NCBI GenBank assembly: GCA_964019165.1
Contig: OZ025279.1
Span: 3,923,602 to 3,987,601, forward strand
Origin: Mastigias papua
Taxonomy: Eukaryota; Cnidaria; Scyphozoa; Rhizostomeae; Mastigiidae
Direction: 5' to 3'
Length of the DNA: 64,000 nt
Made by a program: the position numbers and the translations under genes. Below are positions 35,601 to 45,309 of this stretch, piece after piece (the stretch's first letter is position 1; the number at the start of each line of letters is the position of its first letter). The notes under the pieces are model-generated. The model saw only the letters and a program-made list of their open reading frames with translations. It searched no databases and was not told the DNA's origin.

Positions 35601-36939
35601 TATTGTACATTTTTGATGAAAAGAAGTGCATAAATGAAGAACATAAGTTAGAGGAGACATAAACTTACGTCGCACTAGTCTAGGATACAAACTTACACTT
35701 TTTGACAATACTTAATATTAGTAGGTAAATTGGTACTACCTTAACTTCGTCTTTAACTCTCTCTCCAAATATACACCCATGGGATTCCTTGGTTTCAGAT
35801 AGACTATTGAAAAAGATAGATGAGTGCCATATAATCTGAATATATAATATGTCAAATGATGTACAAAATGTAACACGAAGCAGCAAACCTGATCGCAGGC
35901 TGCAGACAAAAATCCATTTATACAGACTGAAAGGGGTATTATGGTTAACGTCAAAGTCCATGGGGAGACTGATATATCACATATATTGTCAAGACTCTAC
36001 CCAATTGAAAATGAAAGCTAACAGGCATGAAGTATCAAGATATAACTTGATAATGCAAGAGTAGCGTAAGATGAATAAACAAAGACGACTAAATTATCTA
36101 TTTATTAAGAAGCAACTTGGTGTGAAATAAAAAGTTAAAATGTTACACTTCTTTGGTCTTCTATGTGACTTACTTTTGAGATAAACTTCTTTAGGCAAGA
36201 GGGTCGATTGTGAAGTATCCTGTATAGTCTAATTAGTAAATAAAGAACTAAAGAGCAACCAACCTATTATTTGAAATAGTATCAAACTGGCTTGCTGCCG
36301 CTACACTTATAAAACCAAACGTCCCAATCCCTTTCGGTGGGCTAATGGAATCTGTCAACTTCGAATACCCAGTCTCTTGTGAAGTGTTATTGTCACCCTA
36401 AGGAATAAATAACTTGATATTTCAGCAATACGATATAAAATTATTTGAAATAAATAAATCCTGTAATCACTAGTCTGTTTATAGGATGTAACCAAATATG
36501 TCAAAACAACAAAATTCTAGCGTGTATAAGAAACCAGAAGGACCACAAAAATGAACTTTTCAGTTGGCCTACATTTGGCACATACTACTAAATAAGGTAT
36601 GATAAAAATATAACCAGGAACATCAATCGGAATTGGTATTGCTTCTAAATACTATATTATCTCGTAATCAATGATTTCCCTACTTACAATGAAAATACAT
36701 CATAGGATTTATCATATGCATACATAAGATACAATAAAGCCAACTGGAGAAATGACGTGTGAAAAAATCAACTCACATTTTTTGAGGGTGCGAAGTGTTA
36801 GCATAATAGTTGACAAAAGCCCAGTCATTTACATACAAAGTTGTGGATTGACATGCACATGGCAAGGCAAGTGAATAAAGAAGTTGTTCTTTACAACAAA
36901 AATTGAATGTTACCAGAGAGCTAAAGACTCTAATGAGAT
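32691..36939. other. Unassigned AT-rich region
   Basis: No gene is supported. A C10/A11 run lies near 33633-33653. Two loosely similar stretches (about 34330-34450 and 34690-34810) share ATGGTAAAAACT and a TATTCTGAAT(C/T) phrase and may be old duplicates. Confidence 0.35.
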
Positions 36940-37560
36940 TGAAAGTGGCGAATTACTTTCTGAAATATCTCACGGGCAGAATTTGTACCAAAATTAAGGC
37001 ATCTATAGCGATAAAGTCCTTTGTGTGTTACAAAGGTAGTGACACAACGACTATTTGGGTGTACTGTTAACTGGTGTTAGCCAGAGCGCAAGTCAAGTTT
37101 TGAGAAGGTTGCTGCACCATTCATTTCTGTAATAAGATCATCGACTGTGGGATTTGGGTGTCTCCCTCCGAATTGCTTTGTTCGGTATTCTCATGTCAAC
37201 GCATACTCTCAGCTTGCCATCTTCTTTGGAATAATGACAAGCAGGGAAACATAGGGTGTAGGTCCATCCATGCTTTCGACAATATCTTGTTATAGAAGAG
37301 TATCAAGGGCGGTTATGACTTTCTTTTGCAAATGAAAGGGAATGCATCATGCATCCTGGGCAACAGGTGGTATGGACGGGTTGATATGAAGGGCTACTTC
37401 AAAATCTTGGAGCTGGCCTATCCCTCTGAAAAGCTGTGGGTATTGGTCTCAAAGTTCCTGGCTGGTAGGAATCGCAGTTGTGGTCACCCATTTCAACGAT
37501 TGGGCGATTAGGCCAAAGTTCCGGGCAGTTGGATAGATAAGTAAAGAGCCAGATCATCCA
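36940..37560 (-). pseudogene. Ty3/gypsy pol remnant (start of RT)
   Basis: On the minus strand: GIGQLQDFEVALHINPSI.., then IPFHLQKKVITALDTL, SMDGPTPYVSLLVIIPKK, a KLRVCVDMRIPNKAIRRE block, FSKLDLRSG and THKGLYRYRCLNFG, ending near 36940. These are the segment before RT and the first RT motifs of a gypsy element. Stops and shifts occur and the catalytic YxDD part is missing. Preceded by its gag at 37560-38517. Confidence 0.75.
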
Positions 37561-38517
37561 GCCAAAATATGAATTGCTGAAACAGCATTCGTTGTCTTGC
37601 TTTCTATCACTGTTTCATATTTTCCCAGCACCTTAAGGAGTGTGGTAGAACCATATGCAATAATTTGAGATAGTAAAAGCAAATTTGGTATAGACTTGAG
37701 GTGGTTAGTCACATTGTTTATGTGCACTTTCTGTCCTGTCTTGGGTGGTGGGGCATGTTTCTTAGAATGGCACATTTTTGCAAAGTGGTTATCTTTCCCA
37801 CAGGCACGACAAGATTGTCCACGAGCTATGGCTTAGATTGAAGCCACAATGTCCACAGACCAAGCTGGGGGACGAATAACTGGTGGTAGAGTGCAAAGTG
37901 TGTTGGAACGAAGGTGCAGTTCGACCGGATCGCACTAAATGGGCTGTCTCCAGCTTTAGTGCGATATAATTTGGCAGGACTAAGGCTGCCCTCTAGCTTG
38001 AAGGTCACTAACCTCGAAGGTGCATGCTGTGGCGAGCAAATATCACATGTTGCCGTAGCTGTTTCAACGTGCAGTTTTGAATGATGGCAGCTTTAACTTC
38101 GCTGTTGACGTCAGGAAATTTGCAAGTAGCGGCTAGGTTGCGTAAACGAGTCGAATACTGATTAACAGACTCACCTGGGAGTTGACTAACATGCTTGACG
38201 AAATAGGAAGATCCCGTAAGCGACATTGACTCCGCTTGGGAAGAAAATAAGCAGACAAACTGTCGAAAGCAGTCTTGTAGTCATCCTCAGCACCATGATC
38301 TGATATCATGTCAAAACTATCATGTGTTTGTTGCTCAACCTGATACAAAAGTAACGCACATTTGTGTTTTGCATCAGTAATATCCATTGCTAATAGATAT
38401 GTTTCAAACTGGCAAAGCCATGAGGTCCATTAATGACCAACGGAGCTAGAATCAGTGAAGGTGTCAAAGGGTAATAATGGAGTGAGATCCATATCTGTGA
38501 TAGCCATGTGAGCACTC
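37560..38517 (-). pseudogene. Ty3/gypsy gag remnant
   Basis: The start ATG at 38515-38517 gives MAITDMDLTPLLPFDTF, then an in-frame stop near 38432, DITDAKHKCALLLYQVEQ, a frameshift near 38220, VNQYSTRLRNLAATCKF and a zinc knuckle CRACGKDNHFAKMC near 37785-37825 (CCHC). Gag packages element RNA. The zinc knuckle and domain order identify it. It is followed by pol on the same strand. Confidence 0.78.
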
Positions 38518-38548
38518 AAACAAACAACACAAAAAAGATGGATATTAA

Positions 38549-38830
38549 ATCCCCGTTACCATTTGTTATGTTTTTTCTAGCACGTGTCTGTCTCTTTTCT
38601 TTGTCTCTCTAACTCTAGCTAACTAACTCAAACATGTGCACACTCATTATTCAATCACATTAAAATGCATACATTACAAAAACACATTATCTAAGTGCAA
38701 GTATGAAATAAACAGCATTCTACCTTCTACGAAATTTCTGCAATGCCAACCGTTATAAGAAATTCTCTCAGATTATCGCCTATCTCTTACATCAATTCAC
38801 TGAGGGCACAAACTAGCATTGGCTGCAACA
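38549..38830 (-). mobile_element. Candidate 5' LTR and primer-binding site
   Basis: On the minus strand a segment from TGTTGCAGCC (38830) to ACATAACA (38564) has TG..CA ends and 4-bp inverted tips. Two bases later comes TGGTAACGGGGAT (38549-38561), placed where a tRNA primer-binding site is expected, and 32 bases further the gag ATG. No second LTR copy is in reach, so this is inferred from position and ends. Confidence 0.38.
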
Positions 38831-39033
38831 TCCACTATTATTAATACAAGAACAAAAAGTGAGTTCTGATTGCCATTCAGAAAGGCAACGAAAATCGTAT
38901 AAAACTTTAACTTAAATCACAAGGGTTTGTCATCTCCTGTATCCTTACTCACGCAAGTTCCAAAACGCGTAGCCTCTGGTCTACAGTAAAATAGAGCATG
39001 CTGAAAAATTTTCAACTTTCCAATTAAATGCCT

Positions 39034-39300
39034 GAACAACACTCTTGCAACAAGGAAAGATCTCTGTAAATGGTCCATCCTTCCATCATCTGCATGCTCA
39101 TTCTGCCTCCAGACTGAATCTCTCCAACACGTCGTCTTCAGCTGCAAGTTGCATCTTGAACATGGCCGGTACACTTGGCGCCAAAACTCGGTCCTTCTCT
39201 ATCTTGCTAAAGCCCTTTCCTCCTTTTCAGACTGTTTATTATATGCCGATCTCCCCTCGATTCTATCCCCAAGCGTCATCACTGGTGGTTTTCTCAGACA
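39034..39300 (+). pseudogene. LINE C-terminal fragment with zinc-knuckle-like block
   Basis: On the plus strand, NNTLATRKDLCKWSIL.., then CSFCLQTESLQHVVFSCK and GRYTWRQNSVLLYLA. A Cys/His cluster followed by R-Y-TWR-x-NSVL is found at the C-terminus of some LINE reverse transcriptases (R2-like or related). The rest is missing. Clade uncertain. Confidence 0.5.
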
Positions 39301-39427
39301 AGACATTCTTCACTACAGCACGAAAAAGCAGTATCATGTTTTAGACATACTGAAAGTCTTTTTTCGTCCGACACTTGGTCAGACTATATATAAAACGTCG
39401 GATAGCGACCGAAAGGTGAACCTAAAT
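39301..39427. repeat. Fragment of dispersed hairpin repeat and PLE flank
   Basis: 39308-39350 resembles the left half of the hairpin at 32187. The rest runs through a short TATATATA to the 3' end of the PLE fragment. Confidence 0.45.
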
Positions 39428-39786
39428 ATATAGCCAGATGCGTGTACACGTGATATGATGAATAATGTGCCCAGTTAGCCATATGATTGGCCACTTGGCA
39501 CCTATTCACCATTGTTTACTGGAACAGTCCAAGTGAGAAAATGAACTCTTTTTGTTTACAAAAGACTGGGTTTTGGGTCTTTATGTAAATCGATTCCAAA
39601 ACACTTAAATGAAAGGACAATCTTGCTTGCCCTATGATCCGAAACTTATCGTCTGAATATGTTTTGGCGCAGTCTGGGTTTTTAATGAGATGTTGTCCTA
39701 TGGCCGAATCACTTTTCATTTTAGAATTAGAGTTTTACACATACGAGGTGGCTGTTCCCTTATTGTAGTGTTTTTCGTCCTGATGC
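39428..39786 (-). pseudogene. PLE C-terminus and 3' region, shifted frame
   Basis: Continuation of the PLE after the 968-codon ORF stops. A frameshift lies near 39798. Another frame gives SIRTKNTTIREQPPRMC, and then at 39516-39719 AIGQHLIKNPDCAKTYSDD, SFHLSVLESIYIKTQ and KQKEFIFSLGLF, the usual end of GIY-YIG PLE proteins. It matches the fragment at 15938-16205. Confidence 0.75.
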
Positions 39787-40512
39787 TCATGGGTACATGG
39801 GTTGTTTTATTCTGTCTGCTAGTCTCTGCGTAGTGCGCCCTAAGTACCGAGCTTCACATCGGCACAAAAATTTATAAACTACACAACTTTTTTGAGTGGT
39901 AGGAACGCTATCCTTTTTAGCAGATGGTATCATGACCTTATTATTGTAGACCATACGAGGTTTCACAGCATAGAAACAGGATGTAATGGCTTTGTTAATT
40001 TGGTTTTCAAATGTTGATGAAACATTACCAATCCAGAGTAATTTTAGGTAAACTGGGCACTTCTCAGGACCACACGGTTTTTCGGCAGCAAAGTTGGCAA
40101 GTTTTTGCTTAATACAAGAAATAAGGACATCATCTGGATATCCATTTTCAATGAGCAGTTGTTTTACTCTATCAAGTTCTGAGCCTAATTTAGTTCTGGA
40201 GCAAATCATTAGTGCCCTGTGAACTAAGGTTTTAATAAGGCAAATTTTTCTTGCTTTTGGGCTGAAGGAATTCCAACGGATGTATTGCCCTGTAAACGTT
40301 GGCTTCCTGCAAACGCTGGTAAGAAATCCAGTGCCCTCTTTTTCCACCAAAACGTCTAGAAACGTCAAGGAGTTGTTTTGCTCCTTTTCTACTGTGAACT
40401 TTAAAGCTGGATGCAGCACGTTAAGTTTTCCATGAAAACAGTCACAATCCAGCTCAGAACTAAAGATGACGTAAGTATCGTCCACATATCTAAAGTAGAC
40501 ACCTGGTTTTAC
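39428..40512 (-). mobile_element. 5'-truncated Penelope-like element joined to gypsy
   Basis: About 1.1 kb, beginning just before the RT YVDD motif and running to the 3' end next to TATATAGCC. Same strand as the gypsy. It belongs to a different PLE lineage from the one at 11.5-13.4 kb (YVDD and KPTFTGQY rather than YRDD). Confidence 0.8.
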
Positions 40513-42693
40513 GGTCCTTATTTGCCGGCCATTCAAAAGCTCGCTTGGAGAATAGCCACCTGCTAATGGAGTTCTCCGGTACTGTATCAGAAACTGGTTA
40601 AGAGCAGACTTTGGAGATAAATTAGACTTTACCATTGATTTTGTAAATGTTTGAATTAACCGTTCAGCTGCCCCATTTGCAGCGAGGTGATAAGGAGCTC
40701 CTGTTAGATCCAAGATTCCTCTAGATGTGCACCAGTCTTGAAATTCAGTTGAAGTGAACGTTGTCACATTGTCAGTGACAAGAGAATGTGGAAAACCAAA
40801 ATGTGCAAAATCATGCTCCAATAAATCAATTGTAGCCTTTGTAGATGTTGAAGTAGAAAGATGAATGCAAGGATAACTTGAATAGGCATCAGTGAGCACT
40901 AACCAATTTGAACCGAGAAAGTTAATGGCATGATCTAAATGTACACGACTCCGTGGTTTTTCTGGGAACATCCATGGATGAACTGGTTGATTTGGAGGCT
41001 TTTTCTGATGCTCTGCACATGTTTGACATGCATGACTGAGCTCATTAATGCAAGAGTCGATTCCTTGCCAGTAGACGGCTGTTCTCGCTAACTGCTTCAT
41101 ACGTTGGATTCCAAAATGTCTGATATGTAGTATATCTAACACCTGTAGTTGCAAGCTCACTGGAATACAAACACGTGCACCATAGAAAAGATATCCATTA
41201 GAAACTGTCAGTGAATCATGGATCTTTTTGAAATTATCAACTGTATAAGTTGCATTATCCGCAATTTGGGTTTCTTTCTGTATCTTTCCTAACGGCCAGC
41301 CCTCACGCGTATATCGCATTACAGTTGATAGCACAGAATCTTTTGCTGTGTCCTTTTGAAGTACTCCAGGATCTCTTGGATTAAGTTGTAAGCCAATAGT
41401 TTTGATTGTGCAGATGCTATCAGTATCGGCATTACTTTCCTTCTCATCAAACTGAGTGTCTGCACCTGAAGGAAGACGACTTAGTGCATCAGCATTCCCG
41501 TGATCTTTGGTCTGCCTGTACTCAACAGTGTATTGATACTGGCTTAACATAAGCGCCCATCTTGCAAGTCGATTTGCAGCTAAAGAAGGGGTCGCTTTTG
41601 TAGGTCCAAAAAGCGATAACAATGGTTTATGATCCGTTACGAGGATGAATGTCCTTCCGTAAAGGAATTGATGGAACTTATTGAGGGCATACACTACTGC
41701 TAAAGCCTCCTTCTGGATTTGATTGTAGTTGCGCTGAGCTTCAGTCAAGGTCTTAGACGCGTTAGCTATTGGTCTCTCACTGCCATCTGTGTAGCGATGA
41801 AAAAGAACAACTCCTAATCCCACATTTGATGCATCACATGCTATTCCGATAGGAAGAGCAGGATGAAAATGTGCCAAAACAGTGTCATTACAAAGCATTT
41901 TCTTTACCGTATCAAATACAGCCTGCTCAGTTTCTCCCCAGCTCCATGTAATACCCTTTCTCGTCAGCCTGTAAAGTGGCTCAAGCAAAGTTGATAAGCT
42001 GGGAAGAAATTTGTTGTAGAATTGTACTGAGCCTAAGAAAGATCTTAGACCAGCTATGTCTGAAGGTTCAGGCATTTCCATTATTGCATATATTTTGCTT
42101 CCTTTGGCAATTCCTTTGTTAGACAAAATGTGTCCCAAATATTCTACGTAAGGTTGCGCAAAAGAACACTTCTCTAAGCGACAGCGGAGTCCTTTGTCAT
42201 TCAGCCGCTTTAACAGTCCTCTCAAATTTTCAAGGTGTTCTTGAGCCGTTGCACCACTAACCAATATATCATCGAGATAAACTGCTAAACCTGGCAGGTC
42301 ATGCGTTAGCTGATCCATAATTTCTTGAAAATATCCAGGGGCAAAATATATTCCGAAAGGAAGTCGCTTCTGGAGCAGAACACCTTGGTTAGTGCTTAAA
42401 GCAAGCCGTTTCTGCGACTCAGGCCCAAGAGGAATTTGACTATAAGCGTCAGCTAGATCAATTTTAGTGAATCCATAACCTCCGGTCAACATTTGTATTA
42501 ATTTTTCCGGTGTTGGCATGGGGTAATGATGAGTTTCTAATTGCGAGTTAACAGTAACAGAATAATCTCCACAGACATGGAGTGCAGTCTTTTTCCCTGG
42601 GGATGAAGGCTTGCGAATAGGCACTACCGGGGTACCGTATTCATTGAATTGCGTTCCTTGCCACACACCTCGCTTAATTTCTGCCTCGTACAT
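39787..42693 (-). CDS. Chimeric ORF: gypsy Pol (RT-RNase H-integrase) fused to PLE RT/GIY-YIG
   Basis: 968 codons without a stop. Residues 1-726 are Ty3/gypsy Pol: FTKIDL (75-80) and YLDD (139-142) of RT; RNase H with CDAS (about 286-289), E329 and TDHK (353-356); ADALSR (401-406); integrase zinc finger H523, H526, C556, C559; and catalytic D587, D641 and E677 with 35 residues between the last two. After NGRQIRT (721-727) the protein switches to a PLE: FRYVDD (734-739), KPTFTGQYIRWN (797-808) and a GIY-YIG start (VVY 938-940, RYLGRTTQRLADR). It ends in a stop after a frameshift in the nuclease. Upstream, one TAA (42709-42711) separates it in frame from the protease. The Met is therefore internal to the ancestral Pol. 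The fusion most likely arose by PLE insertion; use as a protein is unproven. Confidence 0.88.
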   Translation of the reverse strand: MYEAEIKRGVWQGTQFNEYGTPVVPIRKPSSPGKKTALHVCGDYSVTVNSQLETHHYPMPTPEKLIQMLTGGYGFTKIDLADAYSQIPLGPESQKRLALSTNQGVLLQKRLPFGIYFAPGYFQEIMDQLTHDLPGLAVYLDDILVSGATAQEHLENLRGLLKRLNDKGLRCRLEKCSFAQPYVEYLGHILSNKGIAKGSKIYAIMEMPEPSDIAGLRSFLGSVQFYNKFLPSLSTLLEPLYRLTRKGITWSWGETEQAVFDTVKKMLCNDTVLAHFHPALPIGIACDASNVGLGVVLFHRYTDGSERPIANASKTLTEAQRNYNQIQKEALAVVYALNKFHQFLYGRTFILVTDHKPLLSLFGPTKATPSLAANRLARWALMLSQYQYTVEYRQTKDHGNADALSRLPSGADTQFDEKESNADTDSICTIKTIGLQLNPRDPGVLQKDTAKDSVLSTVMRYTREGWPLGKIQKETQIADNATYTVDNFKKIHDSLTVSNGYLFYGARVCIPVSLQLQVLDILHIRHFGIQRMKQLARTAVYWQGIDSCINELSHACQTCAEHQKKPPNQPVHPWMFPEKPRSRVHLDHAINFLGSNWLVLTDAYSSYPCIHLSTSTSTKATIDLLEHDFAHFGFPHSLVTDNVTTFTSTEFQDWCTSRGILDLTGAPYHLAANGAAERLIQTFTKSMVKSNLSPKSALNQFLIQYRRTPLAGGYSPSELLNGRQIRTVKPGVYFRYVDDTYVIFSSELDCDCFHGKLNVLHPALKFTVEKEQNNSLTFLDVLVEKEGTGFLTSVCRKPTFTGQYIRWNSFSPKARKICLIKTLVHRALMICSRTKLGSELDRVKQLLIENGYPDDVLISCIKQKLANFAAEKPCGPEKCPVYLKLLWIGNVSSTFENQINKAITSCFYAVKPRMVYNNKVMIPSAKKDSVPTTQKSCVVYKFLCRCEARYLGRTTQRLADRIKQPMYP

Positions 42694-42708
42694 TTGAGTT
42701 AGATCTTC

Positions 42709-43338
42709 TTAGAGTGCAAAAGGTACTGCTCTGGGTTTGCAGAAAACAGGTTTTGCATCAGCTTTAAATTTTACTTCCAATTCGAAATCTTTTAATTTGC
42801 CAAGCTCATTTTTGAACAAATTTGGAAACTCCGCACATAACTGGCTGCATGCTTTTTGAAGTTCTCGATCAGGTTTCAACTCCTCGAATACAGCATGACA
42901 ACGTACATCTTCCATGAGTGTATCTACCGAGAATCCCAGCTGTTCTATTGCATTTCGTCCAAGTAGGTTAAGCGTTGGTAGTTCTGAAACATTGAATTTC
43001 AACCGCTTCTGATTGTCTGATGTTTGTGACTGTGCTGAAGTTTCGGCTTGCAAAGTAATGGACCCCAGAATCGGTAACTGGTGTTGACTAGCAGACTCAA
43101 AATGTTGAGTTGGTTCTTCCAATGTTGGTTTGCCTATTTTATGCCATGTATTCTTTCCAATAAAACTCTCTCCTGCACCCGTGTCAATTTCAAAATAAAT
43201 GGCAAGCTTTCCATCTAATTTAATAGGTAATCGAAGCTCTGGTACTTTGATGCTGTTAACTGGTAACTGGAGTACCTTCTTAGCTTTCTTCTGATCATAC
43301 TTCAAATTTTTGCTGTCTCTTCTTCTTTTAACAAGCAA
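42709..43338 (-). pseudogene. Gypsy aspartic protease and pre-RT region
   Basis: 210 codons with YFEIDTGAGESFIG (catalytic DTG; about residues 50-63) and LLGRNAIEQLG (about 130-140), the two signatures of a retroviral-type aspartic protease, which would cut the polyprotein. Then come a C-terminal FPNLFKNELGKL and DAKPVFCKPRAVPFAL. It stops at TAA 42709-42711, in the same frame as the following RT, so a single codon change broke the Gag-Pol frame. It overlaps gag by 11 bases in another frame, suggesting frameshift expression or a lesion. Confidence 0.8.
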
Positions 43339-43675
43339 ATTCTACATGACCAATCTTATCACAATAATTGCAAGTAGAATTTTTGAATCCGCAATCATTT
43401 GGAATGTGTCCTCTTTTACCACATCTTATGCATTCTCCAGTGGAATATTGAACTTTTGCAGGGGAAAATTGAGCTTTCTTCTTTGACTGACCTTTGTTAA
43501 TTTCATGTGTTGAAGTTTGTCCATGAACAGTTTCTTTAGCAACTTTCGCCGCATCTTCTACTTCAATAGCCACTTCAATAGCTTTAGCAAAGGTGAGTTG
43601 ATCATCCTTAACTTTGAAAAGGGCTTTTAACACAGCTTCATTGTTTATCGAGCAAATAAAATGAATGGTCGTCAT
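43328..43675 (-). pseudogene. Gypsy gag C-terminus with two zinc knuckles
   Basis: 115 codons: FICSINNEAVLKALFKVKDD, then AIEVAIEVEDAAKVAKE (helical), CIRCGKRGHIPNDC and CNYCDKIGHVEFAC, two CCHC knuckles that bind element RNA. The N-terminal part of gag is absent; the sequence changes to another gypsy remnant at about 43680. The end overlaps the protease frame by 11 bases. Confidence 0.78.
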
Positions 43676-43734
43676 TTAACAGCTTTTAATGATCATCAAC
43701 CATTTAAGTCCACTTTTAGTAAGTCGACTGTTCA

Positions 43735-45302
43735 TTGAACACAATGTATACAATGTTTCTTTTTGAAGCTTCCAAGTACGATTTTAATCTTGAATTATCC
43801 CCCGGAAAAACAATGGTCGTTTCTGATGCCCTAAGAAGAGCCTATTTAAATGATAACACGTCAGAGATTCCAGAAACTCAGCTTATTCACCAAGTCACTT
43901 CAATATTTCAGATTCTACCTATAAGTAAATCACGTCTTGTACAAATGCAGCAAGAAACATAATTAGACCCAATGCTACAACAGCTAATTAGTTAGACACT
44001 TCGTGGATGGCGTGATAAATAACAAATTTCACAAATTTTTTAACCATACGATAATATTAGCAGTGAAATTGTTTGCCACGAGAATCTGCTTCCTAGAGGT
44101 CAAAAAAGTATAGTTCCAATTTCAATACGTGAGACCATGAAAGATATAATTCATCAAAGTCATAATGGCATGGAGAGATGCAAAGTTCGTGTGCAACATA
44201 TATTAACATACGCATATTAACTGGGAAAGAATGAAGAAATTGAAGAATTGGTTGCACGATGTTCGCATTTTCTAACATATCGACATAGGCAACAAAAGAT
44301 AAATGTTAGTGCTCATGACATACCAAATGCACCTTGGATAGAGGCAGTATCAGATGTGTTTCATTTATCTGGACATGATTATGTAGCTGTTGTTGATTAC
44401 CATTCAAAATTCATAAACATTGAAAATGTATGTCTATAATAACAACTTCAACAGTCATTGACAACTAAAAGAAAACTTTTGCACACCATGGTATTACCAA
44501 AGAATTGTTTTCTGATAATGGCCCAGAGTACAAATCTACGGACTTCGCATATTTTGAGATTTAAAACATACCATGTCTAGCCCACATTATCCTCAACCTA
44601 ATAGGCTTGTCGAGGGATCTATCCAAGCAGTTAAACAAGCATTTAAAACAGCAAAAGATGCCAAAGAAGATTCCTATCCTACCCATTTCATTTGAATACT
44701 GTACCTGGATTAGACGGAAAATCTCCAGTTATGTGCCTTCAAATTGCAATTTAAGAACAAACTTGTCATCTTTAGTAAAAAACCTCCCAACAACCCCTAT
44801 TGGAAAGAATTCTTGATGTTGTATTAACGCAGGAGGCAAATAATATCCATCTAATAACTCTGGTACAGTAGTTCGAATGCAGGTTGATGCAGACAGGTAT
44901 TGTGACAAGAAGGGTATTGTTGTTGAACAATGCTCTGAGCCGCGTTCATATAACATCCTGAAGGAGAAAGGCACTAGTGTTTGGCACACTAGACACCATC
45001 TTATTTCTTGCCTTTGCCATGATTAGTTCAACATACAATCAGACTACGATCCACCGCAATAAAATTACCTGGCACATTCTGACCCTTATTCAAATGATAT
45101 TCCCTCCCTACATCGACAACAACAGTAACAACAATGACAAAACCGCATCTAGCTCAATCACCTTCTCCAAATCCAGTTCCTGAATCTTCAAATGAGCCAA
45201 TGCCTTTGACAAATCCAATTACCCGTTCAGATGAAACTCCGGAACAACCTCAACTTACATGTGGAGGAAGAACTATTCGTAAACCTTTACGCTATCATTG
45301 AA
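43735..45302 (+). pseudogene. Ty3/gypsy remnant: RNase H end and integrase
   Basis: YDFNLELSPGKTMVVSDAL at 43775-43830 (end of RNase H) is followed by LLPRGQK.., HNGMERCK, DYVAVVDYHSKFINIE (44375-44420) and HGITKELFSDNGPEYKS (44480-44540, second catalytic D). VEGSIQAVKQAF (44605-44640) gives the integrase Glu. The tail GRTIRKPLRYH ends at 45302. Many frameshifts and stops. It is cut off on the right by an antisense LINE. Confidence 0.75.
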
Positions 45303-45309
45303 CTTTTGT

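Larger units (their letters stand above)
40512..43675 (-). mobile_element. Ty3/gypsy retrotransposon, gag end to integrase
   Basis: Minus-strand element with gag zinc knuckles, protease, RT, RNase H and integrase in gypsy order. Its 5' end is cut at about 43675 by an unrelated gypsy remnant, and its 3' end is replaced by a PLE at about 40512. LTRs are not visible. Confidence 0.85.
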
